Below are positions 39,102 to 47,757 of a stretch of DNA of 64,000 nucleotides, piece by piece; position 1 is the stretch's first letter, and every line of letters begins with the position of its first letter. The notes beneath the pieces were generated by a model that worked only from the letters and a program-made list of their open reading frames with translations, was not told the DNA's origin and made no database searches. The translations under genes were made by a program, and so were the position numbers. This stretch comes from a virus: positions 1 through 64,000 of IMG/VR virus record IMGVR_UViG_3300028392_000053. One strand, written 5' to 3'.

Positions 39102-39450
39102 TGATGTTAAGACCTTTATGGATGCTTGTGACCAAAAGGAAACGGGATTCAATAAACAAGCAGACCTATATTTTAGGTTAATACGTGAAGAATTTGATGA
39201 ATTGGTCAAAGCGTATTTTGAAAAAGATATGGTTGAAATTGCCGATGGCTGTGCAGATTTAAAATGGGTGATTGAGGGATTAGAACATACGTTGCAACTT
39301 CCACAACAAGAAATTTGGAATGAAATTGCAAGAAGTAATTTAGCCAAGATTGACCAAGAAACCGGAAAAGTCTTAAAAAGAAATGATGGAAAAGTATTGA
39401 AGCCGGAAGGCTGGACACCACCCAACATTAAAGCAATTATAAAAAGGTAA
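39088..39450 (+). CDS. MazG-like nucleotide pyrophosphohydrolase
   Basis: 120 aa. REEFDELVKAY (E-x-x-D/E helix) and EIADGCADLKWVIEG form the MazG/HisE metal site; SNLAKIDQETGKVLKRNDG follows as in phage homologues. Probably hydrolyses non-canonical or regulatory NTPs. ATG 39088 has GAGGAG upstream. Confidence 0.8.
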   Translation: MDSHNDVKTFMDACDQKETGFNKQADLYFRLIREEFDELVKAYFEKDMVEIADGCADLKWVIEGLEHTLQLPQQEIWNEIARSNLAKIDQETGKVLKRNDGKVLKPEGWTPPNIKAIIKR

Positions 39451-39454
39451 GAAT

Positions 39455-41002
39455 ATGGAATATATGGGTATCAAAATAGATTTGGAAAAAGATAAGCTAT
39501 TTGATGAATTGGGTATAAAGCGATTGAAAGAATCATACATGCGTGATGATGAAACTTCACCACAGCAGAGGTTTGCATATGTATCATCATCTTTCGGTTC
39601 CAATACAGAGCATTCTCAACGTTTGTATGATTATGCCTCTAAACATTGGTTGAGTTATAGCACTCCAATCCTTTCTTACGGCCGGTCTAAGCGTGGGTTA
39701 CCCATCTCATGCTTTCTTAACTACATTGAAGATACTGCGGAGGGTCTAGTTGATAATCTTTCTGAAACTAATTGGCTGTCTATGTTTGGCGGTGGTGTTG
39801 GTATCGGTTTTGGCATACGTTCGGCGGATGATAAATCTACTGGCGTTATGCCTCACCTCAAAATTTACGATGCCTCTAGTCTTGCGTATCGTCAAGGACG
39901 CACTCGCCGTGGCTCTTATGCTGCCTACCTTGATATTAGTCATCCTGATCTTATTCCGTTCTTAGAAATGCGTAAGCCAACGGGTGATCCAAATGTACGC
40001 TGTTTGAATCTACATCACGGTATCAACATCACCGATGACTTCATGCAAATCATTGAAAAGTGTATGGTTGATCCTACCGCAAATGATGATTGGAAACTTG
40101 TTGACCCACATTCGGGTGAAGTTCGTGAAGTTGTATCAGCTAAACACCTCTGGCAACAAATTCTTGAACTACGTATGCACACAGGTGAGCCATACATTCA
40201 CTATATCGACACATCGAATCGTGCATTGCCACAGTGGTTAAAAAATAAAGGTCTGAAAGTACATCAATCAAACCTTTGCTCAGAAATCATTCTTCCCACA
40301 AATGAAGAACGCACTGCCGTTTGTTGTTTATCTTCCGTAAATTTGGAGTATTATGATGATTGGAAAAATGAGTCACTTTTTCTTCGGGACATTGCGGAGA
40401 TGCTTGATAACGTCCTACAGTATTTCATTGATAATGCTCCTGATAGCATATCACGCGCAAGATATTCTGCTTCTCTGGAACGCTCTATTGGTGTTGGTGC
40501 CCTCGGCTTTCATGCATTACTTCAAAAGAACAATGTTGCATTCGAAGGAGTGATGGCAAAAGTTTTAAATAACCAAATTTTTAAGCATATCAGGAGTAAA
40601 TTGAATGAAGCGAATCTTCAACTCGGCACTGAACGTGGTGAAGCACCCGATGCCGTGGGCACTGGCAAGCGTTTTAGTCATCTTATGGCTATTGCTCCAA
40701 ATGCTTCTTCGTCTATCATCATGGGAAATACTAGCCCTTCTATCGAGCCTTATCGTGCTAATGCATACCGTCAGGACACTCTATCTGGCTCATTTCTGAA
40801 TAAGAACCGTTGGCTTGATAAAGTTATTACAAAACATTTAGAACTTGATGGTGGCACCTGGACACCAAAAGGTGAAGAACTGTATCAACAAGTTTGGTCT
40901 TCCATTATTGCCAATGATGGTTCTGTACAACATCTTGATTGGATGGACGAAAATACAAAAGAAGTATTAAGACTTCTATGGAAATCGATCAACGTTGGGT
41001 AA
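39455..41002 (+). CDS. nrdA: ribonucleotide reductase alpha subunit NrdA, main part (frameshifted)
   Basis: 515 aa. YSTPILSYGRSKRGLPISCF, NLCSEIILPTNEERTAVCCL (redox Cys and active-site Cys-Glu region) and APNASSSIIMGNTSPSIEP are class I RNR motifs. It reduces NDPs with NrdB at 44.4 kb. The frame ends ...EVLRLLWKSINVG-stop, while the remainder of a normal NrdA continues in another frame from about 40970. A one-base loss near GTATTAAG is likely, either real or a sequencing error. Confidence 0.88.
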   Translation: MEYMGIKIDLEKDKLFDELGIKRLKESYMRDDETSPQQRFAYVSSSFGSNTEHSQRLYDYASKHWLSYSTPILSYGRSKRGLPISCFLNYIEDTAEGLVDNLSETNWLSMFGGGVGIGFGIRSADDKSTGVMPHLKIYDASSLAYRQGRTRRGSYAAYLDISHPDLIPFLEMRKPTGDPNVRCLNLHHGINITDDFMQIIEKCMVDPTANDDWKLVDPHSGEVREVVSAKHLWQQILELRMHTGEPYIHYIDTSNRALPQWLKNKGLKVHQSNLCSEIILPTNEERTAVCCLSSVNLEYYDDWKNESLFLRDIAEMLDNVLQYFIDNAPDSISRARYSASLERSIGVGALGFHALLQKNNVAFEGVMAKVLNNQIFKHIRSKLNEANLQLGTERGEAPDAVGTGKRFSHLMAIAPNASSSIIMGNTSPSIEPYRANAYRQDTLSGSFLNKNRWLDKVITKHLELDGGTWTPKGEELYQQVWSSIIANDGSVQHLDWMDENTKEVLRLLWKSINVG

Positions 41003-41265
41003 TTGAACATGCCGCAGACCGTCAAGTTTATATTGACCAAGCACAATCACTGAATGTTTTCTTCCGACCAGATTCTCACATCAAATATATACATGCTATT
41101 CACTTCTTAGCATGGAAAAAAGGAGTCAAAACTATGTACTACCTACGTTCCGAAAAATTAGCAAAAGCCGATAAGGTGTCTAGACGTATTGAACGTGATG
41201 TAATTAAAGAACTTGATATGACTGCACTTGCAGAAGGTAATGATTGTATTGCTTGTGAAGGATGA
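40978..41265 (+). pseudogene. nrdA: NrdA C-terminal part in a shifted frame
   Basis: 96 aa: MEIDQRWVIEHAADRQVYID, IKYIHAIHFLAWKKGVKT, YYLRSEKLAKADKVS and the redox tail CIACEG, all NrdA C-terminal features. It overlaps the first ORF in the -1 frame. It may be translated separately from ATG 40978, or fused by frameshifting at the preceding AAAA; otherwise nrdA is broken. Confidence 0.75.
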
Positions 41266-41271
41266 AATGTG

Positions 41272-41421
41272 ATGAGTTATATTGTTATTGGATTTTTATC
41301 GGCATTTGGTTGGTGGGGTGCTAATAAATTTGTCATTGAGCCCCACTTGGATCCTTATTTTAATAAAACAGAAATGAAAGAAAATGATGGAAAAGAAAAC
41401 CTCATGGCTAGACAATTATGA
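41272..41421 (+). CDS. small membrane protein (49 aa)
   Basis: 49 aa, MSYIVIGFLSAFGWWGANKF then VIEPHLDPYFNKTEM. One hydrophobic segment at the N-terminus. The sequence pattern recurs between RNR subunits in T4-like phages as far as I recall. Function unknown. Confidence 0.6.
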   Translation: MSYIVIGFLSAFGWWGANKFVIEPHLDPYFNKTEMKENDGKENLMARQL

Positions 41422-41506
41422 AAGAATAATTGATAATATTACAAGAATTTTGTGGATCATTCTTCTTGTAATGTGGATTAACTCTGGATATTCTGTTTTT
41501 AAATGA
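41384..41506 (+). CDS. small membrane protein (40 aa)
   Basis: MMEKKTSWLDNYERIIDNIT followed by RILWIILLVMWINSGYSVF; one C-terminal membrane segment. Overlaps the previous ORF by 38 bases and its stop overlaps the next ATG. Weak ribosome site, so moderate confidence. Confidence 0.5.
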   Translation: MMEKKTSWLDNYERIIDNITRILWIILLVMWINSGYSVFK

Positions 41507-42165
41507 AAACTATAGCATTATTCCAAGACGATAGATGTAAAGAATCATTATCTTGTGGTGATGGTGTGATTGAAGCATTATCTTCACATTATAATATTAA
41601 AATATTTAAGAAAGAAGAATGTACATCAAAAACCTTTGGGAATGTTGATATGCTGGCATTTCCTGGAGGAATTGGTAGCGCAGATGATTATTTTCATATG
41701 TTTCCAAGAAGAAATGCAAATGCAGTAGCAAAGTTTGTTGAAAGTGGTGGTGCATATCTTGGCATATGTGTGGGTGCTTATTGGGCTGGTCCAAATTATT
41801 TTGATATACTAAAGGGTGCTGAACCTGTACAATATATCAAAAGGCCAACCGCCGACATTATGAGAAGTTTTAACATTGCGGCTCATTGTATGTGGGAAGG
41901 AGAAGAAGAACAAATATTCTTCCGTGATGGTTGTACTTTTGTAGGAGACCTTAGTCATTCAGAAATAGTAAGCACATATTTTAATAAAGAACCAATGTGT
42001 ATTGTTCAAGGTAAGATTGGTGTAATGGGTGCATGTTTAGATTCATTAGAGTGGTGGTATGATAACAAAACTCTAAAACAATACTGGCATGAGGGTAGGC
42101 ACCACAAATTGTTATTGGAATTTGTTAATAAATTGATGAAAAATACAAATACATTTAACATTTAA
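41503..42165 (+). CDS. BPL_N / class I glutamine amidotransferase-like protein
   Basis: 220 aa. MLAFPGGIGSADDY near residue 48 and GGAYLGICVGAYWAGPNYF near 84, with Cys as nucleophile, match the BPL_N (biotin ligase N-terminal) amidotransferase-like group. The substrate is unknown. It precedes a phosphoesterase-glycosyltransferase pair. Confidence 0.75.
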   Translation: MKTIALFQDDRCKESLSCGDGVIEALSSHYNIKIFKKEECTSKTFGNVDMLAFPGGIGSADDYFHMFPRRNANAVAKFVESGGAYLGICVGAYWAGPNYFDILKGAEPVQYIKRPTADIMRSFNIAAHCMWEGEEEQIFFRDGCTFVGDLSHSEIVSTYFNKEPMCIVQGKIGVMGACLDSLEWWYDNKTLKQYWHEGRHHKLLLEFVNKLMKNTNTFNI

Positions 42166-42172
42166 GGAAAAA

Positions 42173-42970
42173 ATGAAATATAAAAGCATATTCATTAGTG
42201 ATGTGCATTTGGGTACAAAGGATTGTAAAGCAGAGTTATTAAACAATTTTTTGAAACACAATAAATGTGAAACGCTATATCTTGTGGGAGATATATTGGA
42301 CGCATGGAAAATTCAACAAAATAACTGGCGCTGGAAACAAAGTCATACGAATGTTGTTAGGAGAATATTGGGACATGCCAAACGTGGAACAAGAGTGATT
42401 TATGTGGCAGGAAATCATGATGAATTCCTTAGAACATTAATACCTTATAATATAAGTTTTGGTAATGTGGAAATTGTAAATCAAAGCGAACATATTGGTG
42501 TAGATGGTAAGCATTATTTGGTCACGCATGGTGATTTGTTTGATGGTATTACTAGACTGGCACCTTGGTTAGCATTTTTAGGAGACAAAGCATATGATAT
42601 CATTTTATCGATCAATAGTAAATATAATTGGATACGCCATCGTTTTGGTTTTGGGTACTTTAGTCTTAGTCAGTATCTTAAAGCAAGAGTAAAGAAAGCT
42701 GTAGATTTTATTTTTCAATTTGAAAAAAACCTGGCAGGATATTGTAAAAAACGTGGATATGATGGAGTAATTTGTGGCCATATACATCACGCCGAAATTA
42801 AATATATAGATGATATTGTGTATATGAATGACGGTGACTGGGTTGAATCGTGTACAGCACTTGTAGAACATAATGATGGTCGTTGGGAAATAGTAACTTG
42901 GACACAGGAGAAAACTAATGAAAGTACAGAAAATACTAATGAAGATGTATCAAGCGTGTTTCAACCATAA
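42173..42970 (+). CDS. LpxH-like metallophosphoesterase
   Basis: 265 aa. Metal ligands FISDVHLGT, LVGDILDAWK, YVAGNHDEF, LVTHGDLFDG and VICGHIHHAE are in calcineurin-like order, and MNDGDWVESCTALVE is the tail seen in LpxH-like UDP-diacylglucosamine hydrolases. It may alter lipid A precursors or another surface lipid; substrate inferred. Confidence 0.8.
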   Translation: MKYKSIFISDVHLGTKDCKAELLNNFLKHNKCETLYLVGDILDAWKIQQNNWRWKQSHTNVVRRILGHAKRGTRVIYVAGNHDEFLRTLIPYNISFGNVEIVNQSEHIGVDGKHYLVTHGDLFDGITRLAPWLAFLGDKAYDIILSINSKYNWIRHRFGFGYFSLSQYLKARVKKAVDFIFQFEKNLAGYCKKRGYDGVICGHIHHAEIKYIDDIVYMNDGDWVESCTALVEHNDGRWEIVTWTQEKTNESTENTNEDVSSVFQP

Positions 42971-43049
42971 TAAAGTTGAAGAAAAAAGATTGTGGTTGAA
43001 AGCATTAAAAAAATCATTGAAGCACAAAAATACATATGCCATTAGGTAA
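42918..43049 (+). CDS. small basic protein between phosphoesterase and glycosyltransferase (43 aa)
   Basis: MKVQKILMKMYQACFNHNKV...KALKKSLKHKNTYAIR, 43 aa, strongly basic. AGGAG lies eight bases upstream of the ATG. It overlaps the ends of both neighbours, as a translational coupling gene would. Unknown function. Confidence 0.6.
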   Translation: MKVQKILMKMYQACFNHNKVEEKRLWLKALKKSLKHKNTYAIR

Positions 43050-43746
43050 TAAAATTACAATTGTTATTCCATGTAAGAATGAGGAAAATTACATCTCATA
43101 CCTGCTGGAAAATTTAAAAGAACAAAACATCGACAATACAAAAATAATTATTGCTGATTGTTCTACTGATAACACCAGGAAAATCATCGAAGAAAACAAA
43201 GGTGAATTGAATGTTGAAATTATTGAAGGCGGTACAGTTTCTATTGCTAAAAATAACGGTTCTAAATTAGTAACAACACCTTATATACTATTCATTGATA
43301 GTGATGTTAGATTTTTTTCAGATGCAGTTATAAATGATTGTGTACAAGAAATGGAAAATAAACAGTTGGATTTAATTGGTTTAAAAATAAAATGTTACGA
43401 TAAAAACAAACGGACTCAAATTGGTTTCATATTATTTAATATGATTAATAATATTATGAAATATAAAGTTCCCTTTGCAGTCGGCGCTTTCATGTTGACT
43501 AGAACAGATAAATTTAATGAGTTTGGTGGCTTTTCTGAAAAATATCAAACAAGTGAGGACTTCTTTTTATCTAAGAAATACGATATTAAAAAGTTTAAAT
43601 TAATGCATCATTATTTTGGACAAGATAGCAGGAGATTTGAGATAATGGGATATACAGGAATGGCTTGGTATCTGATTAAGAATTTTTGGAACAGAAATAA
43701 TAAAGAATATTGGAATAACTTAGACTACTCCAAATATTGGAAATAA
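43036..43746 (+). CDS. family 2 glycosyltransferase
   Basis: 236 aa. ITIVIPCKNEENYISYLLEN at the start, ADCSTDNTRK, and YILFIDSDVRFFSDAV (DxD) near residue 85. GFSEKYQTSEDFFLSKKY resembles the catalytic base region. With the LpxH-like gene it suggests a lipid- or LPS-linked glycan step. Confidence 0.85.
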   Translation: MPLGNKITIVIPCKNEENYISYLLENLKEQNIDNTKIIIADCSTDNTRKIIEENKGELNVEIIEGGTVSIAKNNGSKLVTTPYILFIDSDVRFFSDAVINDCVQEMENKQLDLIGLKIKCYDKNKRTQIGFILFNMINNIMKYKVPFAVGAFMLTRTDKFNEFGGFSEKYQTSEDFFLSKKYDIKKFKLMHHYFGQDSRRFEIMGYTGMAWYLIKNFWNRNNKEYWNNLDYSKYWK

Positions 43747-43761
43747 CTTAAGGAAAAAAGA

Positions 43762-44199
43762 ATGAAAATAATAATAGCAATAATCCTAGCACTTTGTATT
43801 TCACCAGCATTTGCTCAAAAGGAAAAAAGTGGTGTAACTTATGATGTGGTATTGACAAGAGTTATAGATGGTGATACAATAGCATTCCAAGCCAATTGGT
43901 TACCTGATCCGTTGAAGAAGGAACTAAGTCTCCGTGTCTTTGGTGTTGATACACCAGAAAAAGGATTCCGTGCAAAGTGTCCAAGTGAAGATGCCCGTGG
44001 CCAAGCGGCCTCAGCTTTCACTAAAGCACAAATTAGTGCATCACAAAAACGACAGATTATTTTGATGGATTGGGATAAGTATGGCGGCCGAGTATTAGGT
44101 GACTTGATACTTGATGGTAAGAGTTTAAGGCAAATGTTAATAGCAAATGGTTACGCACGTGAATATTACGGCGAAGCCAAAACCCCATGGTGCGAATGA
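43762..44199 (+). CDS. exported thermonuclease-like (SNase) protein
   Basis: 145 aa. Signal peptide IIIAIILALCISPAFAQ, then VVLTRVIDGDTIAFQANW, SLRVFGVDTPEKG and DKYGGRVLGDLILDG, the SNase/TNase core with catalytic Asp/Arg/Glu. It would degrade DNA in the periplasm; purpose unclear, possibly nucleotide recovery or superinfection defence. Confidence 0.85.
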   Translation: MKIIIAIILALCISPAFAQKEKSGVTYDVVLTRVIDGDTIAFQANWLPDPLKKELSLRVFGVDTPEKGFRAKCPSEDARGQAASAFTKAQISASQKRQIILMDWDKYGGRVLGDLILDGKSLRQMLIANGYAREYYGEAKTPWCE

Positions 44200-44200
44200 T

Positions 44201-44446
44201 ATGAAAAGAATTTTAAGATTTACGGCATCTTGGTGCCAACCTTGCAAATCAATGGCAATGATACTGGAAGAATGTAATACAAATCTTCCTATTGAAGTTA
44301 TTGATATTGACATCCATACAGAATTGGCAGTGGAATATGGAATTCGCTCGGTTCCGACATTGGTCATCCTCGATGGAAATGTTGAAGTTAAACGAATGAC
44401 TGGTTTGGTAACAAAAGAAAATTTGAAGAATTGGATTGAAGCATGA
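44201..44446 (+). CDS. thioredoxin-like protein
   Basis: 81 aa with the redox motif FTASWCQPCKSM near residue 8 and the cis-Pro segment IRSVPTLVILDG. It can reduce the NrdA active-site disulfide. ATG 44201 begins one base after the nuclease stop and its end overlaps nrdB. Confidence 0.88.
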   Translation: MKRILRFTASWCQPCKSMAMILEECNTNLPIEVIDIDIHTELAVEYGIRSVPTLVILDGNVEVKRMTGLVTKENLKNWIEA

Positions 44447-45426
44447 TTAAGAAAATTGCTTCCAGACTAACTGATGAAAGAAACAGTTTTAAACCTTTTA
44501 ATTATCCTTGGGCATATGATGCGTGGCTTAAGCATGAACAGTCTCATTGGCTTCATACAGAAGTTCCAATGTCGGAAGATGTAAAAGATTGGAAGAAAAA
44601 ATTATCCGATGAAGAAAAACAATTCCTTACAAATATCTTCCGCTTTTTTACTCAAGGTGATATTGACGTTGCTGGTGGTTATGTCAAAAACTATCTTCCT
44701 TATTTTCCACAACCTGAAGTGCGTATGATGTTATTGGGTTTTGCGGCACGTGAAGCACTTCATATTGCCGCATACTCACACTTGATTGAAACATTGGGTT
44801 TACCCGAAACAACATACAATCAATTCTTGGATTATCAAGAAATGAAAGATAAGCATGATTATGTAATGGACATTTCCGATAAAAATGGAACAAAAGAAAA
44901 TACTGCACGCCATATTGCCGTGTTCAGTGCATTTACTGAAGGTATGCAGTTATTTTCATCTTTTGTAATGTTGTTGAATTTCCCACGTACCGGTAAAATG
45001 AAAGGTATGGGTCAAATTGTTACTTGGTCTATTGTTGATGAGACAATGCATGCCGAGAATATGATGAAATTATTTAAAACATACATAAGCGAGAATCAAG
45101 AAATATGGAACGATGAACTAAAATCATCCATCTATACCATTGCTGAACGCATGGTTGAACTAGAAGATAAATTTATCGATTTGTCATTTGGTATCAATGA
45201 GATGGAAGGTCTAACAAAAGATGAATTGAAAAAATACATCCGTTATATCGCCGACCGTAGATTGATTGGTTTAGGTATGAAGGGTATCTTTAAAGTTAAA
45301 CGCAATCCACTACCATGGGTTGAGGAAATGATTAATGCACCCACTCATACCAACTTTTTTGAAAATCGTGCAACAGACTATGCCAAAGGTGCCACATCAG
45401 GAAACTGGGGTGACGTTTGGGCATGA
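44443..45426 (+). CDS. nrdB: ribonucleotide reductase beta subunit NrdB
   Basis: 327 aa. Diiron ligands FAAREALHIAAYSHLIE near residue 105, FTEGMQLFSSF near 165 and WSIVDETMHAENM near 200; C-terminal NWGDVW tail for NrdA binding. Supplies the radical or metal cofactor for NDP reduction. Start overlaps the thioredoxin stop. Confidence 0.92.
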   Translation: MIKKIASRLTDERNSFKPFNYPWAYDAWLKHEQSHWLHTEVPMSEDVKDWKKKLSDEEKQFLTNIFRFFTQGDIDVAGGYVKNYLPYFPQPEVRMMLLGFAAREALHIAAYSHLIETLGLPETTYNQFLDYQEMKDKHDYVMDISDKNGTKENTARHIAVFSAFTEGMQLFSSFVMLLNFPRTGKMKGMGQIVTWSIVDETMHAENMMKLFKTYISENQEIWNDELKSSIYTIAERMVELEDKFIDLSFGINEMEGLTKDELKKYIRYIADRRLIGLGMKGIFKVKRNPLPWVEEMINAPTHTNFFENRATDYAKGATSGNWGDVWA

Positions 45427-45443
45427 AATAATAAGGATTAAAA

Positions 45444-45632
45444 ATGTCTGAAAAAATTACAACAGCCGAATGTGATAACTGTGAATCAATGTGTGAAATT
45501 GCGTTTGATGAAGATTATGTGTCTGATGAATCTCCCACCTTTTGCCCATTCTGTGGTGAAAGAATTGAAGTCCTAAAAGAAGAATATATAGAGGATGATG
45601 ACTTCAATGAGAACGAGGAATGGGACAAATAA
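45444..45632 (+). CDS. small acidic zinc-ribbon protein
   Basis: 62 aa with CDNCESMCE and FCPFCGERIE, a zinc ribbon, and a strongly acidic tail (EDDDFNENEEW). Common small form in T4-like phages; partner unknown. Overlaps the next gene by 13 bases. Confidence 0.75.
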   Translation: MSEKITTAECDNCESMCEIAFDEDYVSDESPTFCPFCGERIEVLKEEYIEDDDFNENEEWDK

Positions 45633-46060
45633 ATTGGCAATATGACAATAAAGATTTTACAGAAAATGATATAGGTGATAATTATGGATTCGTCTATGTT
45701 ATCACCCATTTAAATACAGATAGAATGTATATTGGTAAAAAGTTTTTTTACTCTATGAAAACGAAAGTTCTCAAAGGTAAAAAGAAAAGGTATAAAATAT
45801 CATCAGACTGGCAAACTTATTACGGATCTAGTGCCGAGTTGCAAAATGATGTTATAATACATGGAAAAGAAAACTTCAAAAGAGAAATCTTACACCTATG
45901 TAAATCAAAAGGTGAATGTGGTTATCTAGAAGCTAAAGAGCAGTTTGATCGTAGTGTATTGGAGTCTAATAATTACTACAATGCATGGATTATGGTTAAA
46001 GTGAGAAAGTCACACATTAAGGCATTCAATGAGAGAATTCTTACAACAATTAAAGAATAA
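45620..46060 (+). CDS. GIY-YIG-like nuclease
   Basis: 146 aa. GFVYVITHLNTDRMYIGKKF near residue 24 fits the GIY-(10)-YIG strand pair, though the first strand reads VYV; DWQTYYGSSAELQ and RREILH-like segments follow as in phage GIY-YIG proteins. Could be a mobile endonuclease. The 3' end overlaps the next gene by 32 bases. Confidence 0.65.
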   Translation: MGQINWQYDNKDFTENDIGDNYGFVYVITHLNTDRMYIGKKFFYSMKTKVLKGKKKRYKISSDWQTYYGSSAELQNDVIIHGKENFKREILHLCKSKGECGYLEAKEQFDRSVLESNNYYNAWIMVKVRKSHIKAFNERILTTIKE

Positions 46061-46406
46061 TGATTTTGATGGAATTAATTTCTATCGAAATGATGATGGA
46101 GATTTGGAATTCTCGCAATTTCAGTTTAAAGATCCGGGTGAAAAAATTGGTGGAACTGAATTGGGTGATTACTTTGATATTATCATTGTACAAGAAGATC
46201 CACCAAAAATGCCAGAACGCTTTCAAGCAATATTGATTTCACCAATAGATTATGTTGATAGAATGTCCGAAGATGGTTTTTATGGTGTCGTTACAAAATT
46301 CACCACAACATCAAAAGAAATTATGGATGATATTATGGTTAATATGGAAGATGAGAGTTTTGAATATATTAAAGATTATGAAAAGGAAATGAAAAATGTT
46401 CGATAA
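46029..46406 (+). CDS. unknown acidic phage protein (125 aa)
   Basis: 125 aa, acidic: GINFYRNDDGDLEFSQFQF, GGTELGDYFDIIIVQEDP. No known motif, no membrane segment. Overlaps both neighbours. Confidence 0.65.
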   Translation: MREFLQQLKNNDFDGINFYRNDDGDLEFSQFQFKDPGEKIGGTELGDYFDIIIVQEDPPKMPERFQAILISPIDYVDRMSEDGFYGVVTKFTTTSKEIMDDIMVNMEDESFEYIKDYEKEMKNVR

Positions 46407-46677
46407 GTATGAATTGAAAGAGATTTTAACAAATAGTGTATCCACAGTTGTGTTTACTAAAATTGACGGTACCGAACGTGAATTGAAGTGTACACTTTTA
46501 CCGGAATATTTACCCGCAAAACCTGTTGTAGAGGGGCAACAACTTTTGACGGAGAACTTGCCAAGAGCAGAGAATCCTAGTACACTAGCAGTATGGGATA
46601 TGGAAAGTAACGGCTGGCGTTCTTTCCGAACCGATTCTGTTAAGGCTGTAATTACACATGAGACACGCATCAGTTAA
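46396..46677 (+). CDS. SH3/WYL-like small phage protein
   Basis: 93 aa. VSTVVFTKIDGTERELKCTL and AVWDMESNGWRSFRTDSVK resemble the DUF2693/WYL_2 SH3-like domain of phage proteins. Probably nucleic acid- or protein-binding; unproven. Confidence 0.65.
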   Translation: MFDKYELKEILTNSVSTVVFTKIDGTERELKCTLLPEYLPAKPVVEGQQLLTENLPRAENPSTLAVWDMESNGWRSFRTDSVKAVITHETRIS

Positions 46678-47749
46678 AGATTTTGAAAAAGCACTGTCTG
46701 GTGGAGAACCAACTTGGAAAAATGGCCAAGAATCACTATCAGCCGCTTTAAATTGGTATAACACACATTCTGATTATAAAGAAAGTAAAAAATTTACACT
46801 TTCTTATCTTAAAGAAATTGGTGCATCTAAAAAAGAAATCGAAGAAATCGAAAAGGTTTATGAAAACCATTTTCAAAATTTAGGTTTCATTTGCCGAATG
46901 AAACTGCGTGGCGCACCAATCACGGAAAAACAAGAAATGTGGATTTCCACTTTCATTGAAAAATTAAAAGGTAAAGTACCTGCACCAAAAAAGATTGAAA
47001 ATACTGAAGTTAAAGTAGTTTCAATCCAAGAACGTGTAGCAGAAAAAACACGTGATTACATAGGTGAGATAGAAGGTGCAATCGATGATTGTTTCTATTT
47101 GAGAGAATTCAAAAATGTTTTTGATCCTTATGAATTGATGCGTTCTTTAGAAATCAAAGGCGCACACACAAAATATATTGTGCCAGTTTATGAGAAAAAA
47201 CTAAAAGAAATTGAAATTGTCATTAAAGGTAAAGATGAGCAACTTGTTGAAGGTTATTCCTTTCTTTCCAAAAAACAATTAAAAGACTATGCTTCACTTT
47301 TAAAATGCATCATTGATGATTGTGGAAGAATTGCACATACTGCAAAACTTACACGTGCGCCTAGGAAGAAAAAAGTCAAACCTGTTGATAAGGTGATTGA
47401 AAAGTTGCAATTCAAAAAGGAAGACAATGAGTATAAGACTGCTTCTATTAATCCTGTTGATATTATTGGCGCTTCACAGTTGTGGATTTTCAATACAAAA
47501 ACCCGAAAACTTGGATGCTACAATGCAACGGATTCTGGTGGATTGAATATCAAAGGTACAACACTTACCAATTTCAATGAAGAAACTTCAGTACACAAAA
47601 CAATCCGTAAACCAGAAGTTGTTTTACCTGCAACACTGAAAGCTGGTAAAGTTGCACTACGGAAAGTGCTTCCCGACATTAATGCAGTCGAACAGGCCTT
47701 GACAGGTCGTATTAATTCTGATACAATATTACTCAGAGTAATTAAATAA
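46658..47749 (+). CDS. conserved T4-like phage protein, unknown (363 aa)
   Basis: 363 aa, mainly helical with charged stretches; contains ETSVHKTIRKPEVVLPATLK and LPDINAVEQALTGRINSDTI near the end, a pattern I know from T4-like marine phage genes. Function not assigned. It precedes rnh. Confidence 0.7.
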   Translation: MRHASVKDFEKALSGGEPTWKNGQESLSAALNWYNTHSDYKESKKFTLSYLKEIGASKKEIEEIEKVYENHFQNLGFICRMKLRGAPITEKQEMWISTFIEKLKGKVPAPKKIENTEVKVVSIQERVAEKTRDYIGEIEGAIDDCFYLREFKNVFDPYELMRSLEIKGAHTKYIVPVYEKKLKEIEIVIKGKDEQLVEGYSFLSKKQLKDYASLLKCIIDDCGRIAHTAKLTRAPRKKKVKPVDKVIEKLQFKKEDNEYKTASINPVDIIGASQLWIFNTKTRKLGCYNATDSGGLNIKGTTLTNFNEETSVHKTIRKPEVVLPATLKAGKVALRKVLPDINAVEQALTGRINSDTILLRVIK

Positions 47750-47757
47750 GGTATATT

